From an uncultured Solirubrobacterales bacterium (GTDB lineage Bacteria; Actinomycetota; Thermoleophilia; Solirubrobacterales; Thermoleophilaceae), in contig CADCVU010000204.1 of assembly GCA_902806245.1 (NCBI GenBank), positions 1 to 44,190 of the forward strand: a stretch of DNA of 44,190 nt. The letters run 5' to 3'. The notes below the pieces were generated by a model, which was not told the origin of the DNA, searched no databases, and worked only from the letters and a program-made list of their open reading frames with translations. The stretch's first letter is position 1, and each line of letters opens with the position of its first letter. Made by a program: the position numbers and the translations under genes. Positions 15,897-25,098 of the stretch are shown here, in pieces.

Positions 15897-18800
15897 GTGC
15901 AACTTGTCGATGACCGGCTGATCCTCTCGGCCACCGACCTCATCAACCACCTCGAGTGCGCGCACCTGAGCCATCTCGATCTCGAGGTCGTCAGCGGCCG
16001 TCTGGCGATCGAGGAGACCCGCGCCGAGGCCGCGGATCTCGTCGCTCGCAAGGGCGACGAGCACGAGCTCGCCTATCTGGAGTCGCTGCGCGCAGACGAC
16101 CGCGAGGTCGTGGAGATCGAGACCGAGCCCGGCCGCGAGGGACTCAGACGCGGTGCCCAGCGCACCCGTGAGGCCATGCGCGCCGGCGCCGAGATCGTCT
16201 ACCAGGCCGTGCTCTTCGACGGTGAGCGCTGGCGCGGCTACGCCGACTGCCTCGAACGCGTCCCGAGGCGCTCGAACCTCGGCGCGTGGAGCTACGAGGT
16301 GGCCGACACCAAGCTCGCCCGGCGGGTCAAGCCCTACTTCCTGCTCCAGCTGTGCTTCTACTCCGAGCTCCTGACCGCCGAGCAGGGCCTGGCGCCGGAG
16401 TCGATGCACGTGGTGCTCGGCACGCGGACGCGCGAGAGCTTCCGCCTCGCCGACTACGGCGCCTACTACCGCAGCGTGAAGAGCCGCTTCGAGCGCGTGC
16501 TCGCCGCGAGCGCCAACGGCACCTACCCGCATCCCGTCGAGCACTGCGAGCTCTGTCACTGGCAGGAGCACTGCGACGCGCACCGCGAGGCCGACGACCA
16601 CCTGAGCCTCGTCGCCAACATGCGCCGATCGCAGGCCACGCGGCTCAGCGAGAAGGGGATCGAGACGGTCGCAGAGCTGGCGCGGGCCACGGACGCAGGC
16701 CGGCCGCCGGGCGTCGGCCCGCAGACCTTCGAGACCCTGCGCCGCCAGGCCGCGCTACAGGTCGATCAGCGCGCGAGCGGCCATCCGAGCTACGAGCTGC
16801 TCCCGCCCGAGGCCGCTCGCGGCTTCGCCCGCCTCCCCCCTCCGAGCCTCGGAGACCTGTACTTCGACATCGAGGGCGACCCGTTCTTCGACCAGGGCCT
16901 CGAGTACCTGTTCGGCGTCACCTCGATCGAGGACGACGAGCCGCGGTTTCGGGCGTTCTGGGCCACCGACCACGCGCAGGAGAAGCAGGCGTTCGAGCAG
17001 TTCATCGACTTCGTGCTCGAGCGCCTCGAGCGCTTCCCCGATCTGCACGTGTACCACTACGCGCCGTACGAGCCGACGGTGCTCAAGCGCCTCATGGGCC
17101 TACATGCGACCCGCGAGGACGAGCTCGACCACCTGCTGCGCAGCAGGGTGCTCGTCGACCTCTAACGGTGGTCCGCCAAGGGCTGGGGATCTCCCAGCCG
17201 AGCTACTCGATCAAGAAGCTCGAACCCTTCTACATGGACGAGCGCGAGACCGACGTGGCCGAGGGCGGCGACTCGATCCTCGCCTTTGAGGAGTTCCTCG
17301 ACACCGGCGACGCGGTCTGCTCGAGGCCATCGAGCGCTACAACGACGACGACTGCCGCTCGACGTGGCTCCTGCACGGGTGCCTGCTCGGCAAGCGCTCC
17401 GAGGCGATCGAGCAGCACTTCGGCGAGCACATCCCGTGGCGGGGGCCTCCGGAGCCGCACGAGCCGGACCCTGAGTCGCGGGCCGAAGTCGCCGAGCTGC
17501 AGGCCGTCCTCGTCGAGGGGGTGGCCGAGGACCGTGGCGAACGCACCGAGGACGGCCAGGCCCGCTGGCTGGTCGCCCAGCTCGTCGACTACCATCGCCG
17601 CGAGTCGAACCCCGAGTGGTGGGCCTACCACGAGCGCCGGGACGCCGACGAAGAGACGCTCATCGAGCGCGACGGCGAGGCGATCGGCGGCCTCGAGCCC
17701 GACCCGGCCGTCGAGCCTTGGCCGCTACCCAAGCCGGCCCGCTCGCTGATCCACACCCTGCGCTTCCCGCCGCAGGATCACAAGGTCGGTCCGGGTAAGT
17801 ACCTCGATCCGGCCACCTCACAGGTCGTGAACGTCGAGCGGGTGGACGACGGCGCGGGGATCCTCGAGATCAAGCGCTCGATCGCGCGGCGCGACGATCC
17901 GCTCCCGCGCGCGGTCATCCCCGGCAAGCCCTACGACACGAGCGAGCAGCGGGCTGCTCTGCGGCGCTTCTCGAGCGATGTCGTCGATCGAGGTCTCACC
18001 GCCGGCGGACGCTACGGCGCGCTACGCGGCATCGTGCCAGGCGACCTGCCGCGAACGACCGCCCGGGGCATTGGCGAGAACCTCCAGAGCGGGGGCTTTG
18101 ACCTCGAGGAGGCCAAGCACATCGCGGCCGGACTCGAGAACAGCCACCTGTTCGTGCAGGGCCCACCGGGGTCCGGGAAGACCTACAACGGCGCGCGCCT
18201 CATCTGCCACCTGCTCGGGCGCGGCGCCCGCGTGGGCGTCTCCTCGAACAGCCACGCCGCGATCCACAACCTGCTGGCCCGGGTCGAGAGCTTCGCCGGC
18301 GCCGACCCGCCGTGGCGCGGGCTCAAGAAGCCCGGCACGACGCCGGAGAGTCACTTTCGCTCCGAGCGGGGCGACGACGCGCTGATCCGGAGCTCGAACC
18401 GGATCGAGGAGTTCGTCGGCGGCGGAGCGCAGCTCGTGGCTGGAACGGCGTGGCTCTTCGCCCGCCAGGAGCTCGACTCGACGCTCGACTACCTGTTCGT
18501 CGACGAGGCCGGTCAGCTCTCGCTCGCCGGCGCCCTCGCGCTCGGCACGAGCGCCCGCAACCTCATCCTCCTCGGCGACCCCCTTCAGCTCGCTCAGGTG
18601 TCTCAGGCGATCCACCCGCCCAGCGCCGGCGCCTCGGTGCTTGAGCACCTTCTCGGCGACCATGCGACCGTCCCGCGCGATCGGGGACTGTTCATCGATC
18701 AGACGCGGCGCATGCATCCGGACGTGTGCCGGTTCATCTCCGAGGCTCGGCTCGAGTCGTTCGAGGCCTGCGGGCGGCAAGGACTGTCGAGCTCGGGCGA

Positions 18801-19316
18801 GCTGACCGGGACGGGTGTGCGGTACGTGCCGGTGGTCCACGAGGGGAACGTGCGCCAGGCGCCCGAGGAGGCTCACGCCATCGCGTCGCACCTCGATATC
18901 TGCTTGAAGGGCGTTGCGTCGAGGACCGCGGAGATTCGCGCCGTCTGCGACCCGAGGACGTGATGGTGGTCGCGCCCTACAACGCCCAGGTGCGCTGCCT
19001 GCGCGAGCACGTGCCCGAAGGCGTCCGCGTGGGGACCGTGGACAAGTTCCAGGGCCAGGAGGCGGTGGTCACCTTCTTCTCCATGGCGACCTCGAGCGGG
19101 GCGGAGATGCCGCGCAACCTCGAGTTCCTGTTCAGCCGAAACCGGCTGAACGTGGCGGTGTCGCGGGCGCGGTGCCTGGCCGTGCTGGTCTGCAGTCCGG
19201 AGCTTCTGCACGTGCCGTGCCGATCGGCCGAGCAGATGGCGCTGGTGAACGCGCTGTGCCGGCTGGTCGAGGTCGCCGCCGGGGAGCCCTCCTCCGGTCG
19301 GCGTGGTGCTCTGTAA
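15897..19316 (+). pseudogene. TM0106-type RecB-like nuclease / SF1 DNA helicase, broken by three frameshifts
   Basis: One large gene of about 1,140 codons read across three frames. Piece 1 (15897-17165): a RecB-like nuclease part with a cysteine cluster CELCHWQEHC, then an RNase-H-like/DnaQ-like block LYFDIEGDPF. It stops at TAA, but the next frame continues at once with VVRQGLGISQPSYSIKKLEP; one lost C (TACACG to TAACG) explains this. A second shift near 17314 (GGG to GG) moves to the frame of IERYNDDDCRSTWLLHG. That piece carries the helicase: Walker A GPPGSGKTYN and DEAGQLSLAGALALG. A third shift near 18900 leads to the last part: VAPYNAQVRCL, TVDKFQGQEAVVTF, NRLNVAVSRAR. All domains remain well conserved, so the lesions are recent or are sequencing errors. 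Family members are DNA2-like nuclease-helicases of unclear cellular role. Confidence 0.85.
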
Positions 19317-19319
19317 TGA

Positions 19320-19335
19320 CGCCTTCGCGAAGGCG
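19320..19335. terminator. Perfect 16-bp palindrome after the nuclease-helicase gene
   Basis: CGCCTTCGCGAAGGCG is self-complementary throughout and begins three bases after the TAA of the nuclease-helicase. It can fold as a 6-bp stem with a tetraloop of the TTCG/UUCG-like class. It is probably a factor-independent-like terminator without a T-run; a protein site is possible. Confidence 0.45.
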
Positions 19336-19346
19336 CTGAACAGCAA

Positions 19347-19371
19347 TCGGGGCGCCCGGATTTGAACCGAG
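19347..19371 (-). other. Isolated tRNA 3' end (T-arm and acceptor strand), probable attachment-site remnant
   Basis: On the minus strand the sequence reads CTCGG-TTCAAAT-CCGGG followed by CGCCCCG-A. This fits a 5-bp T-stem, the invariant seven-base T-loop TTCRANY, the 3' strand of the acceptor stem and the discriminator base. Upstream there is no anticodon arm, D-arm or matching CGGGGCG 5' strand within tRNA distance, and no CCA is encoded. So this is not a working tRNA gene. Integrating elements often duplicate such a tRNA 3' segment, so I read it as an att scar at the border between the dense left half and the looser right half. Confidence 0.5.
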
Positions 19372-19430
19372 TACGCCGCGCGTAGATGTGTCCAAGACGC
19401 GTCCCCGCGTCCCCCTGATCCCCCTCGAGC

Positions 19431-19477
19431 GACGCATTGGACGCATTGGTCGGTGCAGCCGGTACCACGGTGGTACC
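19431..19477. repeat. Tandem 9-mer and interrupted palindrome next to the tRNA remnant
   Basis: Two tandem copies of GACGCATTG (19431-19439 and 19440-19448) are followed by GGTACCAC-G-GTGGTACC (19461-19477), a perfect 8-bp inverted repeat with a one-base spacer. The palindrome could be a regulator or recombinase site. It falls in a stretch without a supported gene (about 19340-19816). Confidence 0.5.
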
Positions 19478-19816
19478 ACGGGTCGTCTGGCGCAGCGACG
19501 GGGCCCCCGTCGGAGGAGAAGAGCCTGCTTTGGGGGCTCAGCTGTCGGACGTAACCAAGGGGACGCTGGGGACGGCGGGGACGGACGGCAGCGAGTCGTT
19601 CCGTCGCGGCGGTAAGAGCGGCGGCCGACCCTCCCGGAGAGCGACGGCTCAAGCTCGTCTACGTGCGCCGCCTCTCCGCTTGAGGTGGCGCGCTCGACGC
19701 AAGCGGCCCGGCACGCCTCAGCGCTTGCCTGCGACCCCGATCGCTCCGACCGTCCTCGAAGGCCGACGCAGCCAATGCAAGCGACGCAGCCCACTGAGCC
19801 GCACAAGGTCGATGCC

Positions 19817-20365
19817 TCAAAACGACGGTCCGGATCGGACATTGTGCCGCCACCGCCCTGCCGTCTGTCGCCTCTTACTAGCAGCTTGCGCCTTGCGTTC
19901 GTGAGCCGGCGGCGACTCGATAATCACCCGACACGGACGCTCGGCGAGCACGTACTCGAGAGTCCGTCCCAGTATCGACGACCTGGTGCGCAGCGGCGGC
20001 GGAGACATCACAAGCGCCCGCGCATGGGCTTCCCGTGCCGCAGCGATGATGCGCCGTCCGGCCTCGCCTGCGCGGACCTTCTCCCAATCGCCCGTCACAC
20101 CCACACCGCGCCCACCAAACGCGCGGGCCGCATCGATTGTACGCCGCGCCGAAGCCTCCTGTTCGGGCAAATCGGCGTTACTCGACACGGTGGCCGGGAC
20201 GCTGATGGTCACGAGCACATGGACCCCACGCCTCCGGCGCGCGGCGAGCTTGACCGCTGTCGCGACAGCCTCGGGGTTGTAGGCGTCGTCCTCGAATGCC
20301 ACGAGAATCGAGTCGTACTCGAAATCGTGATCCACGATCGGTTCTTTAGGCCTGCGCTCCGCCAT
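19817..20365 (-). CDS. Universal stress protein (UspA family)
   Basis: A single-domain UspA-fold protein. The domain begins YDSILVAFEDDAYNPEAVATAV, has a central helix-strand order, and ends ILGRTLEYVLAERPCRVIIES, the usual C-terminal part. The nucleotide-binding G-2x-G-9x-G(S/T) pattern is weak: the region reads MSPPPLRTRSSILGRTLEYV, so ATP binding is uncertain. I take the ATG at 20365 (MAERRPKEP) rather than the longer ORF start at 20407; neither has a strong ribosome site. The last about 30 residues (after SPPAHERKAQ) are basic and probably disordered. No partner gene next to it; in related bacteria such proteins often follow amino-acid permeases. Confidence 0.75.
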   Translation of the reverse strand: MAERRPKEPIVDHDFEYDSILVAFEDDAYNPEAVATAVKLAARRRRGVHVLVTISVPATVSSNADLPEQEASARRTIDAARAFGGRGVGVTGDWEKVRAGEAGRRIIAAAREAHARALVMSPPPLRTRSSILGRTLEYVLAERPCRVIIESPPAHERKAQAASKRRQTAGRWRHNVRSGPSF

Positions 20366-20530
20366 GTGTCGAGGAGAGCCTACGCGGCTGGGCGCGAGGG
20401 CAGGCACCGTGCTTACGAGTCAGCCAGTCCGCCTTCGGACCTTCGTACCGACCCGAGGAGGCACTCAGGCCGAATGCGTCAACCCCAGGGTCGACTTTGA
20501 GCTCTGCGCCTGTCAGGCACACTCGCCCCC

Positions 20531-20914
20531 ATGAAGCGAGAGGCGACATGGGTTCTAACGGTGAGTGCCTTCCTGACGTCGATGGGCGCCCTAGCCCTAG
20601 TCAGTGGTCACCACCTGGCCGGTGTGATTATTTTAGTCGCCTTTGCCTTACCGCTGGCGGGAAAGGGGGCGAGGCAGCTCAAGAGGGCCGGCGGGAGGAG
20701 AGCCACTCAGGAACGAGTTACGCAGGACACGGCCCCGAGCGGCGAAACGGTGGACGGCCCCGCCAAGGGGCTGATGACCCGAACAGGACTGAGCTTTCGC
20801 ATGCCGGGCGACGACCAGTGCAGCCCGGTCTACCGCTCCCGACGACTCGGGCGGCCACGCCCACCTAACCTTGCTGCGGCGGCTTCTCATCGGGGCGGGG
20901 GCCCGCAGCCATAG
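20531..20914 (+). CDS. Small predicted membrane protein
   Basis: The first about 52 residues look like real protein: MKREATWVLTVSAFLTSMG, then SGHHLAGVIILVAFALPLAG and a basic end GKGARQLKR, giving two membrane helices with positive cytoplasmic flanks. The remaining 75 residues (from about RRATQERVTQ) look like read-through of low-complexity sequence; a frameshift may hide the true end. No ribosome site is obvious. No family recognised. Confidence 0.4.
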   Translation: MKREATWVLTVSAFLTSMGALALVSGHHLAGVIILVAFALPLAGKGARQLKRAGGRRATQERVTQDTAPSGETVDGPAKGLMTRTGLSFRMPGDDQCSPVYRSRRLGRPRPPNLAAAASHRGGGPQP

Positions 20915-21197
20915 GCCATGGGGATGAACTTGCGGGACCGAGAGGCGTGATGGGCAAGACAGGCGAACAGTTCGCCTAGGGCCCTGGCCATGGCGGCCGA
21001 GCGTCTGCCCGAAGGCAAGCTCTGGCCTGGTCGCATAGCCGATTCCCTTCGACCCAAAGGCAAGTCAGAAGATACGGCGCAGCGGCGGCGACGTCGCTGA
21101 TGCGAAGCCTCAGAGCAGCCTTCCCGTGGAGGAGCAAGGTCGCTCAGCTGAAGCGGATAAGCGGAAGTAGGCAGGCGCCCGTGAGTATGCGCGAGGA

Positions 21198-22688
21198 TCA
21201 GGCGACGCTGGGGCGCCAGAAGGCGGGGGTCAAGAGAACGAGGATCGTGAAGACCTCGAGGCGCCCGGCGATCATCAGGCCCGACAGGACAAGCCGCCCC
21301 GCCGGCGAGACCGCGTCGTAGTTCTCGCTCGCACCGACCTCACCGAGGCCCGGCCCGATCACATTGAGTGTCGCCGCGACGCTCGACAATGCGGTGACGA
21401 GGTCGAGGCCCGTCGCAAGCATCATCACGGTGCCGACGATGGCGACCCCCATGTAGATGTAGAAGAACCCGAGCACACCGCGGCGGACATCCTCCCCAAA
21501 GACCCTTCCCCGCGTGCGGAGTACCTGCACTGCCTTCGGCTGGAGTTGATGCTGGATCTCCTGGCTCGCAATCTTGCCCAGCAGGAACACGCGGATGACC
21601 TTGAGTCCGCCCGCCGTCGACCCGGCGCATCCCCCGACGAACATGAGCAGTAGGAGCAGCCATCGGGCGAAGTCGTTCCATCGGTCGAAGTCCGCAGTCG
21701 TGTAGCCGGTCCCGGTCATCACGCTTGTAACCGTGAAAGCCGCTCCGCGAAGATTGTCTCTCAACTCGCCCTCTTGAGCGTTGAGCGCGAGGCTCGCCGT
21801 GACGGCGACGATGCCGGCGACAAGCACGAGCAGGTAGACCCGAACCTCGGCGGCCTGAGGCCAGATCGTCGGCCCCCTTAAGGCCTTCCAGTAGAAGGCG
21901 AAGTTGACTCCGGCGAGGATCATGAAGATGATCGCCACAAGCTCGACGGTGAGAGAGTTAAATGCGGCGAGCGAAGCTGTCTTCGTCGAGAACCCGCCCG
22001 TGGCGAGCGTGGTGAAGGCGTGGTTGACAGCATCAAAGGCGCCCATCCCAGCGATCAAGTAAGCGGCGAAGGCGAGCGCCGTGAGCGTCAGATAGATGCC
22101 CCAGATGATCTTTGCCGTGTCAGCAATCCGGGGGGTGAGGCGGTCTGGAGTCACGCCGGAGGACTCGGCGTAGAACACACGCTGGCTCGCGAGTCCCACG
22201 GCTGGAGCGACCGCCACAACGAGCACGACAATGCCCACGCCACCAAACCATTGCGTGAGGCTGCGCCAAAGCAGCACCGCGTAGGGTGTCCCCTCGACGT
22301 CGTCTAAGAGCGTGGCGCCAGTGGTCGTGAAGCCGCTCATGCTCTCGAACAGAGCGTCGATCGGTCGGTTGAAGGTCCCATCCAGCAGGAAGGGCGCGGC
22401 ACCGACAATGGCCGCGGCCACCCAGGTCGCCGCTACCGCGAAGAAACCGTCACGCGCTCGGAGCGGCATGGTGCCAAGCCGACCCCCGAAGCGGATCCCG
22501 AGCACGGCTGCGGGGAGTACGAGCGCAGCAGGCAGGCCGAAGGCCAATACACCGCGACTGGGCGTCGCCGCGGCGACTGCCGTGCACACCACTAGCCCCA
22601 AGCCGACGAGGATAAGTGCGCCCGATACAACTGGGACGACGATCTGCCAGTTGAGACTCGGCCCTACTCGAACAAGAGGTCCTCTCAC
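21198..22688 (-). CDS. trkH: TrkH-family potassium uptake channel subunit
   Basis: A 496-residue membrane subunit of the Trk/Ktr K+ uptake system. The four pore-loop repeats are readable: SGFTTTGATL, TTLATGGFSTK, VMTGTGYTTADF and LNVIGPGLGEVG, each with the filter glycine. GGCAGSTAGGLKVIRVFLL is the diagnostic block between repeats 3 and 4. The GTG start overlaps the trkA stop as GTGA. It ends with a hydrophobic tail WRPSVA. With TrkA it forms a gated low-affinity K+ importer. Confidence 0.95.
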   Translation of the reverse strand: MRGPLVRVGPSLNWQIVVPVVSGALILVGLGLVVCTAVAAATPSRGVLAFGLPAALVLPAAVLGIRFGGRLGTMPLRARDGFFAVAATWVAAAIVGAAPFLLDGTFNRPIDALFESMSGFTTTGATLLDDVEGTPYAVLLWRSLTQWFGGVGIVVLVVAVAPAVGLASQRVFYAESSGVTPDRLTPRIADTAKIIWGIYLTLTALAFAAYLIAGMGAFDAVNHAFTTLATGGFSTKTASLAAFNSLTVELVAIIFMILAGVNFAFYWKALRGPTIWPQAAEVRVYLLVLVAGIVAVTASLALNAQEGELRDNLRGAAFTVTSVMTGTGYTTADFDRWNDFARWLLLLLMFVGGCAGSTAGGLKVIRVFLLGKIASQEIQHQLQPKAVQVLRTRGRVFGEDVRRGVLGFFYIYMGVAIVGTVMMLATGLDLVTALSSVAATLNVIGPGLGEVGASENYDAVSPAGRLVLSGLMIAGRLEVFTILVLLTPAFWRPSVA

Positions 22689-24025
22689 GCCGCGCCGAAC
22701 GTCCGGCGCAGGTCCTGCACCCCCCGCCGAGGACTGAAGGCGAGCACCCGATCGTCCGCGGCGATCCTGTCGTTGTCCGTGGGGATTACGACTCGGCCGT
22801 CGCGCACGAGCGCCGCGATATGAGTCGTGGCCATCGCATTGGCCTGCTCGATGGTCCGACCCTCGGCGCGGCAGCCGGGAGCCGCCAGTACTTCAAGAAT
22901 CTCGCCCCCACCGATCATTAAGTGCATTGCTTGCACGCTCTCGCCTCCGACAGCACGGAGAATCGCCTCCGCGGTCACGAGCCGCGGTGAGAACGCGGCG
23001 TCGATGCCGAGGGCATCGACTAGCGGCACGAACTCTTCACGCGAGACAACGGCCAAGCAGAGCTCGGCCCCGGCCTGCTTGGCGTGCAGAGCAGCCAGCA
23101 GGTTCGATCGGTCGTCGCCTGCACACGCCACAAACGCGTCCGCGTTCTCGACACCGTGCGCGAGGAACGCCTCCTTCCCTACACCCTGCTCGTGGAGCAC
23201 CGTCGTCGAGCCGAGGCGTTCGGCCACGGTTCTCGCGCGCTCGGCGTCACGCTCCATCAGTGTGACGCGAGGGCCACGCGAAGCCTCGAGGTGATGGGCG
23301 AGGGGCAGGCCGATGCGACCCGCTCCGAAGATCACGACGTCGTCCACCTTCGTCCTTCGACCGGCGATGTAAGCGACCGTAGCCTCGATGTCCTCCCGGC
23401 CGGCGGCTACTAGTAGGTGGTCGCCCTGCTTCGGTCGGTAACCCGGCTCCGCCGCGAGTGTGCGGCCTTCGCGAATGATGCCGACGACCGAGTTCGGCCG
23501 CGGTGCCTTCCTTTCGCGGAGAGGGGACCCGACCAAAGGCGACCTATCGGTTAGGGCAATCTCGGCAATCGATGCTCTGCCGTGCGCAAAGTGCTCGACG
23601 TGGACGGCCCCCGGCAGCAGGATCGCTTCAGCGAGGTCCTCGGCGGTGGCGTGCTCCGGATTGATGACGAAGTCGATGCCGAGTGACTCGCGTGCAAACG
23701 AGTCGCCGTCGCCGAAGTAGTCAGGGTCCCTGACCCGGGCCACTGTACGTGCGGTCCCCAGCTGGTGGGCGGCGAGCGCCGCGATCACATTTGCCTCATC
23801 GCTATCAGTCACGGCGCAGAGCAGGTCAGCACCACTCGCGCCGATCTCCTGCAGAAACTTCGGCGACGCTCCGTTCCCTGCGACCAGCATCACGTCGATA
23901 TCCCCTTGCATGGACTCGACCCGAGACCCGTCACGGTCGACGATCGTCACGTCATGACGATCGGCACTCAGCGTTCGCCCGATGTTCTGGCCGACTTCGC
24001 CGAGGCCTATGACGATGACCCGCAT
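22685..24025 (-). CDS. trkA: Trk system potassium uptake regulatory subunit TrkA
   Basis: A 446-residue cytoplasmic gating subunit with two RCK modules. N-terminal Rossmann motif GLGEVGQNIG at 7-16 with the acidic end of strand 2 at IVDRD; second motif FGAGRIGLPLA near 230 with LMERD. TrkA-C domains follow each (for example SVVGIIREGRTL and HIAALVRDGRVVIPTDND). The ORF track begins 40 codons too early; the conserved start is MRVIVIGLGEVGQ at 24025. It precedes trkH in a two-gene operon with a 4-base overlap. NAD(H)/ATP regulation is known for the family. Confidence 0.95.
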   Translation of the reverse strand: MRVIVIGLGEVGQNIGRTLSADRHDVTIVDRDGSRVESMQGDIDVMLVAGNGASPKFLQEIGASGADLLCAVTDSDEANVIAALAAHQLGTARTVARVRDPDYFGDGDSFARESLGIDFVINPEHATAEDLAEAILLPGAVHVEHFAHGRASIAEIALTDRSPLVGSPLRERKAPRPNSVVGIIREGRTLAAEPGYRPKQGDHLLVAAGREDIEATVAYIAGRRTKVDDVVIFGAGRIGLPLAHHLEASRGPRVTLMERDAERARTVAERLGSTTVLHEQGVGKEAFLAHGVENADAFVACAGDDRSNLLAALHAKQAGAELCLAVVSREEFVPLVDALGIDAAFSPRLVTAEAILRAVGGESVQAMHLMIGGGEILEVLAAPGCRAEGRTIEQANAMATTHIAALVRDGRVVIPTDNDRIAADDRVLAFSPRRGVQDLRRTFGAA

Positions 24026-24396
24026 CGCCACATTCTGGCGACTCCGCGCTCCGACCACGGTGACTCCCGACGGCCGAGTGAAGCGACCCTCGGTTCGACG
24101 GATCCTGCCGGGAGGCGGCTCCTTAGCGCGGCGCGGGTCACTCAAAGCGCTTCGAGATTCGTCAAAGAGCGGGTAGAGCCGGTACAGCCGTTACGGCTTC
24201 GAGGACTCGCCTACGGACCCGTTGCACCTCATCGTGCTGATGAAAGACTCCGACGCTTCCTCGGCCGATAGCCAGCCAGGCGACGGGAGGACGCAGGAGC
24301 CAGCCGCAGGGTCGCGTCCCTCCCATGCCTGCTTCGACACGCACAAGTTGCCAGCTATCGCATGTGTAGGAAACTTTGCCGCTAGGCTCGGAACCG
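24026..24396. other. Divergent intergenic space upstream of trkA and the HTH gene
   Basis: About 370 bases with no supported gene. It must hold promoters for trkA (minus) and the HTH-NTase pair (plus). I see no clear inverted repeat that could be an operator for the HTH protein. Confidence 0.5.
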
Positions 24397-25098
24397 ATGG
24401 CGTTCAACACCCGCCACGAGGAGCTCTTCGACAGCATTGCTCGCCTGCGACAGGCTGAGCGCGAGACTCCGCGCAACCGAGACATCGTCACCGTACGCGC
24501 GCGCCTCGAGCATGAATTGGGCGACACGGTCTCGCGTCGGCTGGCGGCGCGGATCCTCGGGGTTAGCCACACGGGCCTCGCCCGCTGGATCAAGTCCGGC
24601 GACCTGGCCGTCGTCCTCACTGCCAGCGGACGGGAACAGATTCCGATCGCCGCACTCCTAGATCTCTACGAGGCCGTGCGGCGAGAGGGCCGATCAGGAT
24701 CCGGTGGCGGCCACGTGCTCGAGCGCGCGTTCGCAGAGGGACGGGACCGCGCTCGCCGGCTCCGCGTCGAGGACCTCCTCCCCGCTGACTCAGCTCACGC
24801 CAACGGCCATGGCAGGGCGGAGCGGCGAAGCCTCGCCTACCACCGGGCGCTCGCCCAACGCCTGGATCGCCCGATGATCGACGACGCTCTGCATCTCCTG
24901 TGGCAGTGGCGCGATCAGGGGAAAGTCGATCCCCGCTATGCCGAGCAGTGGGAGGACGTACTCGACAAGCCTCTGGCCGAGGTCCGACGGATCCTCAGCG
25001 AGGAGAGCGCCTCTGCGCGCGACCTACGACAGAACTCCCCTTTCGCCGGGATGCTGAGCGAGCCCGAGCGGCGCAAGATCCTCGCAGCCGTCCGCTGA
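24397..25098 (+). CDS. HTH-domain protein, antitoxin-like partner of the downstream nucleotidyltransferase
   Basis: A 233-residue protein starting MAFNTRHEELFDSIARLRQ; I take this ATG rather than the longer ORF start. Residues about 45-90 (VSRRLAARILGVSHTGLARWI, then a QIPIAALLDLYEAV wing) read as an excisionase/MerR-like helix-turn-helix. The C-terminal part is helical and charged, ending PFAGMLSEPERRKILAAVR. The stop overlaps the next ATG as TGATG, so translation is coupled. In many actinobacteria a similar HTH gene precedes a DUF6036-type nucleotidyltransferase; the pair behaves like a toxin-antitoxin or abortive-infection module. That role is family-based inference. Confidence 0.75.
   Translation: MAFNTRHEELFDSIARLRQAERETPRNRDIVTVRARLEHELGDTVSRRLAARILGVSHTGLARWIKSGDLAVVLTASGREQIPIAALLDLYEAVRREGRSGSGGGHVLERAFAEGRDRARRLRVEDLLPADSAHANGHGRAERRSLAYHRALAQRLDRPMIDDALHLLWQWRDQGKVDPRYAEQWEDVLDKPLAEVRRILSEESASARDLRQNSPFAGMLSEPERRKILAAVR

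Noticed and set aside
17110-17330. Programmed frameshifting in the nuclease-helicase gene
   Set aside because: No slippery heptamer or following structure is evident, and three separate shifts would be needed.
19340-19430. Complete tRNA gene on the minus strand
   Set aside because: T-arm and acceptor 3' strand are perfect but no D-arm, anticodon arm or 5' acceptor strand was found.
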